NCBI RefSeq assembly: GCF_003589595.1
Contig: NW_020653851.1
Span: 23,171,894 to 23,235,893, forward strand
Source of the DNA: Hyposmocoma kahamanoa
Lineage: Eukaryota; Arthropoda; Insecta; Lepidoptera; Cosmopterigidae
Reading direction: 5' to 3'
Length of the DNA: 64,000 nt
Each line of letters starts with the position of its first letter. Positions within the stretch are counted from its first letter, which is position 1. Below the pieces are notes generated by a model. That model had not been told where the DNA came from, ran no database searches, and was given only the letters and a program-made list of their open reading frames with translations. A program made the translations under genes and the position numbers. Below, piece by piece: positions 33,101 to 43,133 of this stretch.

Positions 33101-36100
33101 CTCGCACAATGATTCTTAACATTTATAACTAACCGGATATTTTAAAAATCTCCACTGCCTGCGAAATATTGACATTAATCCACATTTAACTTCAAACTTT
33201 TGCAATTGCCTATTCAATGTAAATGACAAGACAACTAAGGAAAAAAGAATCATTTTGTTTGAATTTTCTGGCGGTACCTTGTGAAGATATTATCTTCTAA
33301 ATCATAGCATCATATTTTTGAAAATTAATGTGCTACGTAAGGTGGGTTACGTCAAATCATTTGTTCTCTATCAAATACAAACGTAATATAGTTGGTGTAG
33401 CCATTTCGATTTCTATTAAAATAGTGATATAGTACATTTAGTAGCAATAATTAAAATTTGATAACCTCTTGGTGGCCCAATGTTTACACTCTGCGCTCTG
33501 GATGACAAGATCCCGGGTTCGATTCCTGGCAGGACCAATTTGGGAAATTAACTTTTCTATCATATTAGATGACCACAGTGGATTACTTTTTGTTCTTCTA
33601 ATTTTTATTGCCTATGGTTTTAGTGTGCACCTCCGTTAGTGGTAGCATCGAAGATTGACGAGAAAACGCTTAAAAGAGAAGGCGTGTGCGCAGCGAGTCT
33701 GCCCACGACAATGGGCATAGTAGCTGGATTCTTAGGTGAGAACAAAGTCTATTGTATAGTTTTACTTTAACAACCTTGCTTTGGCGATTTTGCTCATGCG
33801 TGACAACACAAACACATATCAAGTGCGACTTGTGGTAACTTACACATAACAGTGGCATTGCCACTCAGAGCTTTAAATCCCAAAGTTCTGAGGGGCAACT
33901 TATGTCAACTTATGACAATTCCCATATGCCTGTAGTTTTGTCAACACCGACAGTGTGGCAGTACTTTCCCGGACAAATTCTTTCACAGAGAGCTCTACTG
34001 CTACTTGAATTTACGTGCAATGGCTTAGTTTTCAGTGTTTAGCTTAGTTTATTTTCATCACACTAGCACGTAAATAGTATGATTGCATGCAGGCTAACTG
34101 GACTGTAATGCCCCAAATAAAACACTCGGGTCATTTCCGACCATGGCTGTAATGAGAAGAAAAAAGCCTGAGGATTTTATTTGGGGCAATATAGTCAAGT
34201 TAGCCTGCATGCAAACATACTATTTACGTGCAAGTTTGATGAAAAACATTGTATGTGTCACGGGCGGTACGGGAATTATGATTACGGAGTTGAGGACTCC
34301 GAAGCCCTCAGCCTTCGACTTAGGGCTTCTAATAGTCTCCTTCGTAATTCCTTGTTTATAATATGTATATTCCCCAAAGACAGTATAAATTACATAACAT
34401 GGCAAAGAGTAACAAATTATATTGACGTCGTTATAAAAAATGGAAATATAATATCCAAAAATACAATAGTAATAAATTGTAACTAAAATATCACAAGCAT
34501 TTCGACCCCTCCCACGTAAAGTATCGTATGTCGAAATTGCCAAGTTTACAGTGGAGCCTTTTAAAGGTCTGAATTCACTGAAATAAGCGTAATACGTGAC
34601 TCGAAACGTTTCTCAGTTCTATTCGGCAAAGGTCGTTCGTTACTCACATAGAGTATTATAAAATTCTAGATATCGGTAAGATGATCTATTAGATGATCAC
34701 TCTATGTGAGCAACGAGCTTTGCCGAATGAAACGGAAAACTTTGTAACACTTCCCTGTGAACTTGGCAATTTCGACATACGATACTTTACGTAGGAGGAG
34801 TCGATTTGTATTATTTAATCATGTACGCTATAGTTTTCATAGACCTATCAGATATGTTTGTCTTGTTATAAATTAGTAATTGTCTTTAGGTTTTGTTGTA
34901 TTCTTTGTTATTTAAAGTGATTTTAATTTTGAAAATGATAAATATTGTCTCTTTCAGTACAAAACACATTGAAATATCTACTAGATTTTGGCAACGTGAG
35001 CTATTACTTGGGCTACAGTGCCCTAACGGATTACTTTCCTACCATGTGTTTGAAGGTGAGTCACATGTAATTTAAAATTAATACTTTTACAAGCCTACCG
35101 CTTAACTGAGTCGGTTCCTGAGGTAGCTGCGCGGTGCGGGGGGTGACAGTTTACGTAACAGTTATGTCGCGCTGCACACGGGATAATTTCAACAAGAATC
35201 TTCTGACGATATTCAATAATAAGTTGATTGACAGAAGTGCCGACCAAGTTAGTCGATTTTTTTGACATCAAGTGACGGGATGAACAAGCCGTGCGCCGGA
35301 TGGTAAGCTACACGCCATTCAGAGCTTTAAACCACAAAGATCTGAGGCGGCACTACCACTGCGCCCGTCACCCTGAGACATAAGTTGACAAGTCCCGTGT
35401 CCTGTAAGCGGTAGGCCTGTAATATAGGACTACACTAGTAGTCTAGTTGGAGAACGGTTGTATAGTAATAATAAAAGCGCGGTATAATAAAGCGGTGCTG
35501 CATTCAAACGTAGCAGCGTGACTGGCTTATATGTGTGCACGCCGTTCTATTGTAAAAGTTCTATCTCATAATTGGATGCCATCGAGTATATAACCAGAAA
35601 TAGAGACGAAATGTCATTTAATTTGTTTGAAAACTATTCTGCCAAATCATTACGATGACAACTGCGCTCCGATTGGCCAGCCCAAATTCGCAACAATTGA
35701 CGGGTGTTTTTAGCTTTGCTATAATGGACATTAATTGAAAAATTACATATTTAATGTTTAATTACGATGAAATGTGATTCCGTTTGTTTTGCAATCAGAT
35801 GTTTTCCTATTTTCCACAGACCACCGAATGGAACAGCCTTCTATTGTTAGAGATATTATTATTTATTACAATAAATACAGAATATTTTTGGAATATACAG
35901 AGACGTACACACAGGTCAGTTGTTGGCGCTGTACATTTTCAGTTTTCCAATTTGTGATTTCAGCGCAAACGAAAATTGATATTTAAAAGTGGTGTAAGAC
36001 CCATTTACCTGATGAGTTGCCAGGGATGGATGGCCCTTATTCCGTCTCTATTTCTGGTTATGTACTCGATGTTGGATGCCAATAAGCAATAACGTATTAA

Positions 36101-39100
36101 CCAATAAAAACACGAAAATTAAGATTTTAATACCAAATTGTAGTGCACGGACGCACTCACACCTCACAACCAAATATACATATTTTACACTCATCATAAC
36201 ATTCACACATTAACACTTCCACTCTCTCTCTGAATTTTTTATTTTTTTTTAATTTTATTTCGGGCATCCAACAGCTTACAATATATTAACAATTTGAAAG
36301 ATAAACAATCCCAAACAACTACGCCATCTTACTTACTTTCTATAGAAACTAAATTGTCATACTACCGTTTATAATATAATATAATAATAATTATTTATGT
36401 CGAAACTGGTCCATAAATTGTTAGTAAATTACAAAATGCTTAGGTCTAAGGGTTAGTTATTTGTACAATACATAAGGACAGCAATAGAAACACAAAACAA
36501 CATTAATTTTCTATGCGACCGCATGTAGTCGCATCCAATGAGCGAGTATCGGCTAGTCCCAGCGTGCGGACAACGCGCTCAGGATGCGGTCGGGGCTGTC
36601 GCGCAGGCGCCAATGATGGCTGCAAACCCGTGCGTGTGCGCTACAGAAGCGCGACAGCCCCAACCCGGAACGCGTTGTTGTATTGCACGCGCAGGCCGTT
36701 GTGTCCTCCGCGTATAGTCGACCTACAGACTCGTGTAAAAAGATTGGCAGTAGGCTTTAAAAAACGTTATCTTTACTTGTTTTGTACATCGTGCAAATCT
36801 GCGGGCCAACATATTGGCTCGAAAAACCAACGACCTGCGCTCCCTCTCGATGTCGACGTTGTCAGAAAGGTCATCCGTGACCCAGTGACCCAAGTACTTA
36901 CACCTCGTAACCATATTTAAACGAGCGCCATTAAGTGTTACATTAGGTACAATAGAGTAACATTTAGTATTTGCGTTGAAAATCATCAGCTGGCTCTTCG
37001 TAACATTGTACTCGAGTCCGTGGGTCACGGCGTATGACTCACAAATTTGCAACGTAGACATAAGTCCTCTAATCGAAGGGCTGAGCAGCACCATGTCGTC
37101 CAATATCAAAACAATAAATAATTCGCGTATTTTCTATGTCGTATTTTGTATTACGTTGTGCCAATTTTCCCTTAACGTCTTAGTATTATCAACAACATCA
37201 TAATATTGTATCATTGGGATCCAGTGGTGGATACCTGGTGGTGGTGGTACAGGTCCAACCTAGTTTAGGCACCAGTCTTCCGCCACACAATTTAACTCTA
37301 CGAGGTTCCTTAGTTTAATTACCTTGTGCAATGTATTGTTAAGATGGAAAGAAATACATCATTTGTTATAATTATTAAACAAAGATAGTAAGACAAAATT
37401 TACTTTGTTCTGGCTGGATTCGAACCGACGGACTTTTTTGCCTTGCGCCATCTGTGAGAAATCTATGAATTCCGTTCACTAAACTTAATCAAGGGAAATC
37501 TCAGCTCAAGTGTGCGGAACTCCACGTACTGTTGGCTCACGTGCTATGCTCGCAAAGCACTGCTGTAGTCATTGTTCTGTCGATCGTATGATATGTAAAT
37601 TTGGTTGTTGTAAAGCCGAACCCGCAATGCGACGACAGCCACTGCCTCGCGCGACAGGCCGAGGTCAACGCCCGGCCTGCGCCGGTCGAGATCGCCACCG
37701 AAGTCAAGGAGGACTCAGGCCCCATACACACTGATAATGAATGGGGTAAGTTTATTTTCATACTACTAATTACACTTTGTAACAAATTTCCAAAAAAATA
37801 TCGAGTTCTTAGGTTTTCGCGATTATTACACATAGGAAATGAAACTATTTTTCCGGATTTAAATCGCGTATATTTGTTTTATCATACAAACCGACGTTTC
37901 GGGCCCTTTACAGGTCCCATGGTCACGGTTAACTGAGGTGGAACAGTCATCAACCAGTTATGTCTAAAATATTAATGCAAACCACCCTATTTTTTCACTA
38001 TAGTTACAAAAGTTATTAATTAAATATTTTATTTTTAATTTTATAAAGAAGCATTCCAATTTACGCTACATTGTTTTACAAATTATATTATTGTAATGTT
38101 CCATGTTGTTTCCAAAAAAATGTTCTGTTTCTGGTTTGACACTATTGGTTTTTGTTTAATTAGGCAGCAAGTGTGTAAAAAAGAGTAGTTATACCTTTGA
38201 AACATCCTTTTTCTGGTTGTCACAGTGGTATATACATTGCTCCATATTTACATAATCTCGCAAATCTACGTTTTTAGGTTCTTTGTCATCAATATGTAGA
38301 ATTTTGGCTGAAATATACTATTGATTTATGATACAATGTACCCTTTTTGTGTTTCCTTAACGTACGCAAATTTCACAAAAAGATGTCGGCCGGGGTCAAG
38401 GACTCAGGTTCAAGAACCAGTGATCAATACGTGCCGTTTGCTATTATTATGTAAGTAAGAAGATATTTCACAATCGAAACTTATTTTTCAGGTATCAGCT
38501 TAGTGGATGAAAACGTACCGGAAGATGACGACACTAGCAATCTAAAATTAGTGGATGGCGTTCAGGTAAACGGATAAGTTAAACTATAGGTTAAAGTAGC
38601 ATTTATCAGTTAAATAGATTTCCTTTTGTAGTCACCAGTATCTTATTTCGTACTTATATAAAGAGTTCATCCAGGGAAGTACTGCCTTACCTATTTCTGC
38701 CGCCAAGCACTAAAGTCAGCATTACTGTGTTTCTGTTTTTAAGGGTAAGGGCGCTGGTGAAATTACAGGGACATGGGACTTGCCAACTTATGTCTCAGAC
38801 GGGTGCAGTGGCAGGGTCCCTCGAATCTTTGTGATTTGAAGCTCTGAGTGGCACTGCAACTGTTGTAGACAGGCGTGTAACTTACCATTATATACATAAT
38901 TTCAATAAGAAAGAAGATGTCCATAATATTAACCTTAGAGCTAAGTCCAAAGTCATGGTACCACGATTTCGTTTAACCAAGGTAAACAACTCTTTTATGG
39001 GGAAATTTATACGTTTTTACAATAAGGTTCCGGAGCATATATTAAGTTTATCATTTCCTAAGTTTAAAAACTACATTAAAAATATTTTGATTGAAAAATC

Positions 39101-41731
39101 ATATTACAAAATTGAAGACTACGTGTTAGATAAAGATGTATGGAAAGACGACATGGCTCCAGAATCCACACAAATTTGATTCAGTGTATTCCATAGCATT
39201 TAAGTTTATTTGAAAAGAGCAATCCCTAGAGTTTCTTGCTCGTTCTTCTCAGGGAGGTCAGCGTAGTGAACGAGCAGTAGCTTAAATGTGACGATTTCAA
39301 GTGTAAATTATTTTACCTATGGAATAAATAATCTTTGACTTTGACTTTGACATCAGGCGCGCGACTTGTTCGTCCCGTCATCGTCACTTGATATTATAAA
39401 AAAAAATAATGTTAATTAAAAGAATGTTCTTTCTTAATTTGCTAATGCACAAATATGAACTATATATTAGAAACATTGAGTATATAACTAGAAACAGAGA
39501 TGAAATAAGGGCCATATATTCCTGGTAACACATTAGCGATACAGCTCTTTTAAATATCAACTCTCGTTTGCACTGAAATATAGACAGGCCAACCACTGAC
39601 CTGTGTGTACGTCTCCGTATATTCCAAAAAATATTCTGTATTTATTGTAATAAAGATAATATCTCTAACAATGCCGTGCTGTTGTATTCGGTGGTGTGGG
39701 AAAAACAGCAAAACACTTAATTACAAAACAAACGGAATCACATTTCATCGGTAATTAAATATTGAATATGTAATTTTGCAATTTTCGTCCATTATAGCAA
39801 AGCTCAAGTTAACTGGTCGATTTGAAGCGAAACAGTTGACGACACTCGTCAATTGTTTCGAATTCGAGCTGGCCAATCGGAGCGCAGTTGTCACAGTAAT
39901 GATATGGCAGAATAGTTTTCATACAAATTGAATGACATTTCGCCTCTATCTCTGGTTATATACTCGATGCCCGAATCCGAGAACGACGATCCGAAATGCC
40001 ACAGGGATCATTTTATGTCTTAAGTGTACAAGTGATATTCGTATGTTTTCGTGTTCGAACCGGACTTAGTTCACAAGCGACGTCCCAAGTGGGTCCGAGT
40101 TTTCTAGATTTCTATAGTCTCGTATTCCGAACGAATACGAATTGGATGCGATGCGCAATCGCGCTAAGTCCGCCGGGATTTGTGTGAAATAGTTTTGGTT
40201 TTGTCTTTTGCTTTCATATTATGTATATTTTTAACCGACGTCAAAACAGAAGGAAGTTCTCAATTCGATTTTTTATTTGTGAACCGATTTTGATGATTTT
40301 TTTTATGTTGTAAAGAGGGTACCTCGGTATTGGTTCCATTTTAATTTGAAGAAAATATTCCATCTCTAAGGATGGCGAACTAGGGGATGAATCCGGTTTC
40401 GCGCACTTTCCGGTAACAGATTTCAAGAAAACTAGGCAAATATATGTAATTCCACAAACGCTTGAGGTCGGTTTTTTTATTATAAAAAAGTTATATCCAA
40501 ATTATTTTGTAATTTGTTTTTAAACTTTAAATAATATGCGACTCCACGTGGAATCGTGGACTTGTCATCGTGTAATAGACTCCTGACGCAGTCACACGGA
40601 CTCTTGTGTTCAGAATTTCTCTGTGATGTAAGCAGAGTGAGATAGAGATAGACAACCCCTAGGTTCTGAAAGAGATGGTTGCCATCAGAGAGTGCTCCAA
40701 GCCAGGGCTCCGTCACTCGCTCGAGGTTACGCAATAAATGCCTACCGCTGAGTGTACCGACGTCGGCACAAGCGCTCATACAAGTCTTTTATTTATGAGC
40801 ATTCGGGTCCGCACGACTGCCCACGGCGGGCAGCGTTATTTTCAACTGTCTGGGTGCGTGTTTAGGTTCCTTTTTTGTCATAGTGAATGCCTGGTGTCAT
40901 TTGTCAGATTTAGCAGGATATTATAGCGTAGGTATTTTCGATTTTGTATGAAAGTGATGTATCTGTTACGTAATAACTATTAATCAATCTGTCCGAGATT
41001 GATTGCTTGCTTAGGTTGGTAGTGAATAAAGGTACCAACGTACAAAGGTAAATTATACGCAAATGTACTAAAAGAACCAACCCAATTCAGAACTCTAAAA
41101 AGAAATCAGGGCTTTGATCCACGAAGTCTAACCAAATTAATTGACATTGAAGTAGTATGTAGGTGCGACTCCAAAGGTATACGTGGATTTGTGGTTGGAG
41201 TCAATTTTTTTTATAATGACGGGATGAACATGTCATGCATCGTGCGTCTGATGGTAAGCTACACGCCTGTCCATAACAGTTGCAGTGCCACTCAGAGCTT
41301 TGAATCGCATAGATCTGAGGGGCACTGCGACTGCGCCCGTCACACTGAGAACACTAGAACCCTTACCATTCAAAACCGGATCACGATAATGCTCATATTA
41401 CTGCTTGGCGGCAGAAATAGGCAAGCTGGCAGTACTTCCCTGGACGAACTCTTTCACAAGGAGCTCTACTGCTACTAAAAAAAAAATGGCGACGTCAAGT
41501 GGAGTCATGGACTGTGAACGTGAACCTCCTCCCTCTCGAAATAGATTTGCGATGCCCTACAGGTCTACTATGTAACATTATATATTGAATACAACATTAT
41601 GTTTGTTTAAATTTCAGGTTGCATACAGCATTCCCGTGGACAATAGCACGCCCGAGTCGAGCACAGGCGGCGCGGTCGCGGCGTCGGAACTCTCGTTGGA
41701 GGAGCTCATGCAGCAGATGAAGTCCATGTAA
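30022..41731 (+). CDS. Uba5: UFM1-activating enzyme E1 (UBA5), complete, 9 exons
   Basis: CDS joins 30022..30158, 30760..30895, 31612..31808, 32470..32656, 33624..33735, 34958..35055, 37616..37745, 38492..38565 and 41618..41731; all GT-AG, phases consistent, 394 residues (human UBA5 has 404). It adenylates UFM1 with ATP, forms a thioester and passes UFM1 to UFC1, mainly for ER and ribosome UFMylation. Visible: the ATP-binding GVGGVG at residues 72-77, [16 protein letters not shown] from residue 92, Zn ligands Cys217/Cys220 and Cys294/Cys299, and active-site Cys241 in [14 protein letters not shown]. The UFM1/LIR-type motif EWGISLV is at 331-337, and the C-terminal UFC1-binding [12 protein letters not shown] at 383-394. 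All expected key residues are intact. The introns carry many MITEs and SINEs. Confidence 0.97.
30408..30697. mobile_element. MITE candidate in Uba5 intron 1
   Basis: The ends GGCTATTTGTACTTGC and its near-inverse (GCAAATACAAATAGCC) bound 290 bp without an ORF. No clear target duplication. Confidence 0.5.
30760..30895 (+). CDS. Uba5: Uba5 exon 2 (ATP-binding glycine loop)
   Basis: Residues 46-91, including [17 protein letters not shown], the nucleotide-binding loop of E1/ThiF/MoeB enzymes. Acceptor TTGTACAG|T, donor GGGAAG|GTACGA. Confidence 0.97.
31060..31215 (+). pseudogene. LINE 3' relic
   Basis: TAGAGTAGACTCATGTCCAG, CAATGGGATATACATATT and GGACAATGATGATG resemble the end of RTE-like elements common in moths. 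Only ~150 bp. Confidence 0.4.
31338..31566 (-). repeat. SINE-1 copy with AAT tail
   Basis: Near full length in reverse: head ending CTGCCTCCGTGGCCGAACGG, B box GGTTCGATTCCCGGG, body, and an (ATT)n/(AAT)n tail at 31340-31362. It ends about 45 bp before exon 3. Confidence 0.85.
31612..31808 (+). CDS. Uba5: Uba5 exon 3
   Basis: Residues 92-157 (last codon split): [20 protein letters not shown] binds nucleotide, then [17 protein letters not shown]. Acceptor TTTTTCAG|CTA, donor ATTAG|GTAATG. Confidence 0.97.
31917..32189. mobile_element. Foldback MITE (Rep-M copy 1) with 4-bp target duplication
   Basis: 273 bp that folds almost end to end: left CGACCCCTCCTACGTAAAGT and right arm are inverse copies over roughly 120 bp. 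ATGT flanks both sides (31913-31916, 32190-32193). No ORF. A second copy at 34503 shares the ends. Confidence 0.85.
32470..32656 (+). CDS. Uba5: Uba5 exon 4
   Basis: Residues 157-219: [18 protein letters not shown] and the first Zn cysteine Cys217 in GETACFA. Acceptor ATTACAG|C, donor TTTGCT|GTGAGT. Confidence 0.97.
33462..33560 (+). repeat. SINE-3 copy
   Basis: B box GGGTTCGATTCC in CCCGGGTTCGATTCCTGGCA, then AGGACCAATTTGGGAAA, the family's junction. It ends about 65 bp before exon 5. Confidence 0.75.
33624..33735 (+). CDS. Uba5: Uba5 exon 5 (active-site cysteine)
   Basis: Residues 220-256, opening with Zn ligand Cys220 and carrying catalytic Cys241 in [19 protein letters not shown]. Acceptor GTTTTAG|TGT, donor TTAG|GTGAGA. 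Confidence 0.97.
33822..34014 (-). repeat. Rep-A copy 7
   Basis: Inverse copy missing part of the segment between hairpin and head. Confidence 0.7.
34052..34245. mobile_element. Foldback MITE, ~194 bp
   Basis: The arms are inverse copies over about 60-70 bp each (GCACGTAAATAGTATG and GCATGCAGGCTAACT on the left, inverses on the right) around a ~50-bp centre. Target duplication not clear. Confidence 0.75.
34503..34803. mobile_element. Foldback MITE (Rep-M copy 2) with 4-bp target duplication
   Basis: 301 bp with the same ends as 31917-32189, more diverged arms and a different centre (CTCACATAGAGTATTATAAA and its inverse). ATTT flanks both sides (34499-34502, 34804-34807). Confidence 0.85.
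34958..35055 (+). CDS. Uba5: Uba5 exon 6
   Basis: Residues 257-289: [20 protein letters not shown] then DYFPTMCLK. Acceptor CTTTCAG|TA, donor TTGAAG|GTGAGT. Confidence 0.96.
35264..35408 (-). repeat. Rep-A copy 8 (tail half)
   Basis: It keeps the tail and hairpin, with about 20 bp missing before the hairpin, and stops at CCTGTAA. Confidence 0.7.
35580..36071 (-). mobile_element. P-element-like THAP-MITE, copy 2, with 8-bp target duplication
   Basis: 492 bp. Terminal inverted repeats start CATCGAGTATATAACC at both ends (one mismatch on the right). Flanks TTGGATGC are perfect (35572-35579, 36072-36079). The THAP exon in the reverse complement has lost its ATG (ATAG) and carries indels. It sits in Uba5 intron 6. 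Confidence 0.88.
36510..37110 (-). pseudogene. LINE RT remnant
   Basis: The reverse complement is open for 128 codons from 37109: [20 protein letters not shown] (RT block 5, YADD changed to ILDD), then [27 protein letters not shown] and [18 protein letters not shown]. The GC-rich remainder to 36510 is its frameshifted continuation. A non-LTR clade with [12 protein letters not shown] is likely; not assigned further. Confidence 0.75.
37378..37470 (-). repeat. SINE-2 head joined to Rep-E
   Basis: Reverse complement has the B box GGTTCGAATCC; the plus strand then runs directly into GCCTTGCGCCATCTGTGAGA. This supports the idea that Rep-E is the SINE-2 body. Confidence 0.6.
37616..37745 (+). CDS. 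Uba5: Uba5 exon 7 (second zinc pair)
   Basis: Residues 290-333: [10 protein letters not shown] (Cys294, Cys299), an acidic linker, and HTDNEWG, the start of the UFM1/LIR motif. Acceptor TTGTAAAG|CCG, donor TGGG|GTAAGT. Noticeably GC-rich against its surroundings. Confidence 0.95.
37798..38089 (-). mobile_element. Rep-B copy 3 (longest single copy)
   Basis: About 290 bp from TATCGAGTTCTTAGG to TTACGCTACATTG, read here as the inverse of the element. It contains AACCGACGTTTCGGGCCC and ACCAGTTATGTCTAA. Its first part overlaps the end of an ORF that reads through from Uba5 exon 7. Confidence 0.75.
38492..38565 (+). CDS. Uba5: Uba5 exon 8
   Basis: Residues 333-357: [20 protein letters not shown], the rest of the UFM1/LIR motif and an acidic linker. 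Acceptor TTTTCAG|GT, donor GTTCAG|GTAAAC. Confidence 0.94.
38661..39400 (+). repeat. Rep-A copy 9, split by a LINE insertion
   Basis: 38661-38887 ends at GTGTAACTTACCA and resumes at 39352 with ATCAGGCGCGCGACTTGTTC. Together they are a full copy. Confidence 0.8.
38888..39351 (+). mobile_element. 5'-truncated LINE end with TTTGAC tail, inside Rep-A
   Basis: Open for ~74 codons: [40 protein letters not shown], then a stop and 3' UTR with AATAAATAATC and (CTTTGA)n. This is the C-terminal phrase of CR1/L2-type LINEs. Little or no target duplication. Confidence 0.78.
39474..39969 (+). mobile_element. P-element-like THAP-MITE, copy 3, THAP exon open
   Basis: 496 bp, terminal inverted repeats CATTGAGTATATAAC / inverse of CATCGAGTATATAACC. 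Orientation is opposite to the other two copies. No clear target duplication (ATTAGAAA against CCCGAATC), so it may be older or rearranged. Confidence 0.82.
39673..39751 (+). pseudogene. THAP-domain first exon inside the MITE
   Basis: ATG at 39673 opens [12 protein letters not shown], then [10 protein letters not shown] and a donor CATCG|GTAATT at 39752. Cys-x2-4-Cys spacing at the extreme N-terminus and a following F-H-R are the start of a THAP (C2CH) zinc finger, as in P-element transposase. No following exon with the remaining Cys/His is seen in the element, so it cannot encode a full finger. Confidence 0.7.
40229..40481 (+). mobile_element. Rep-C copy 5 (internally deleted)
   Basis: Both ends kept (AACCGACGTCAAAACAG to GAGGTCGGTTTTTTT); deleted at the same GATGGCGAACTAGGGGATG join as copy 3. 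Confidence 0.75.
40482..41210. other. Uba5 intron 8, nothing recognised
   Basis: Contains a 99-codon open frame on the minus strand (40480-40779) with no recognisable motif and no splice logic. I treat it as chance or transposon debris. Confidence 0.4.
41211..41476 (-). repeat. Rep-A copy 10
   Basis: Near full length; hairpin arms at 41282-41297 and 41314-41328. It ends about 140 bp before the last Uba5 exon. Confidence 0.85.
41618..41731 (+). CDS. Uba5: Uba5 exon 9 (C-terminus)
   Basis: Residues 358-394 and TAA (41729-41731). It ends [12 protein letters not shown], the UFC1-binding tail seen in UBA5 from animals (SLEELMxxMK). Acceptor AATTTCAG|GTT. Confidence 0.97.
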   Translation, partial: VAYSIPVDNSTPESSTGGAVAASELSLEELMQQMKSM

Positions 41732-41962
41732 GGCTGGCTGGTCATGAAGATCTCGTGAGGATTTTATTACATGAACGGGTGTTTCGTGAAGTTGGCTTTG
41801 GACAGTAAAAAATGGATTATAAAGGCCATTACGTTGTGTTAGAATATCTTTTCCTTATCCGATAATAAGAGACGTGAAGATGCCACTACAATGTGTTGAT
41901 TTGCATTCTTGCCATATCTCCAGAGGTGACTATATCCGAAACTGAACCCAAACCACCAAAAA

Positions 41963-41968
41963 AATAAA
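41963..41968 (+). terminator. Likely Uba5 polyadenylation signal
   Basis: AATAAA about 230 bp after the stop; no closer AATAAA stands out. Cleavage would then fall near 41985. Confidence 0.5.
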
Positions 41969-41999
41969 TCAGACTAAAGAATTTCCTAAATTCCTATTT

Positions 42000-43133
42000 T
42001 TTATTTAATTGCAGTAAACATATTTGATCCAAAGGTCATTGACTTGCACGGCACTTGCAAACGTTTTGAACAATGACTTAAATGCGCAGAAAGAAACCCA
42101 TTTTAGATCTATTTGGTGGTGGGGTGCGGATAGTGACGGCGGGGGATTGTCGTATCGAGTGCGCGATTGGTAGATCAGTCGACCTTGCTTCCCGCATTGC
42201 GTCTACTACGTCGCGCTGACATCCCGCATCCCGCTATTCTAGTCTGTCACGAAATGCCACATGGTTTAGTATGTAAACAAGAGTCAGTAGTGCAAAAAAG
42301 AACCGCTACCAAGTTCTCCAGAACCTGCATGGTAATCCATCAAGTACAAGTGCGTGTCTATTCTTTTGGCATGATGTGAAACGTTTAGTTTACGCGGAGT
42401 GTCGAAGTTTCAACTTTGTTTCAAAGTTGTAGAGTCTAATGTTGAAACGAAACTCACTTGCGAATCTCTGCGTGCTGGTGGTGGCTCCGGTACGGAGCTC
42501 CATTAGTACCTGGCTCCACAAGCTAGGTACTTCTAGTAATACTTTCATGCAACCTAAAGTTGGTAAGTACCAAATGTAAGTTAAAAAAACTTTTTTCAGT
42601 CATCTTTTCTAAATAATATTGATAAATAAGCGATCGTATCGCTCGGTGAAGCGGGTGGCGGGGTCACTTGCGTGGTGCATACGACTTGAGGCAATTTTGC
42701 AAAACTTCACGAGACACAGCCCGAATTTTGAACAAAATATTTTTTTAAATATTTTTAGATGATTTAGCATTATTTCTATTATTAATTTCTTAAATATGGC
42801 GAGAATGCTAATCAATACACTGTATAATGAGTTATAATCATAGATAACCTCCTAATAGATGCCGCATACAGGGCAACTGTCGTGCACCACACATCCGTGC
42901 AATTGATCATATGTAAAATTTTGCAAAAATTCATCACTTAGTTTCGACCAAGTATCAGACCCGTGCGCATCTCCTGATATTTATGTATTGTTACACTGGT
43001 TTCTTTGAATCGAACTATAAAAATGACTATCTGTGTCGTTAAATAATACTTATCAATAAGAAACAAAGATTTATTAATATACAGCTTCTGCGTACACGGA
43101 TGACTTGTGAATTTGGAATAAATATTGTTAATG
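42000..43133. other. Intergenic, nothing recognised
   Basis: Between the converging Uba5 and Msh5. A 70-codon plus ORF at 42167 has no recognisable motif. Confidence 0.45.

Noticed and set aside
37601..37936. 111-codon plus ORF as a separate gene
   Set aside because: It is Uba5 exon 7 read through its donor into Rep-B.
40480..40779. 99-codon minus ORF in Uba5 intron 8
   Set aside because: No motif, no splice partners, and it starts next to a Rep-C end; probably chance.
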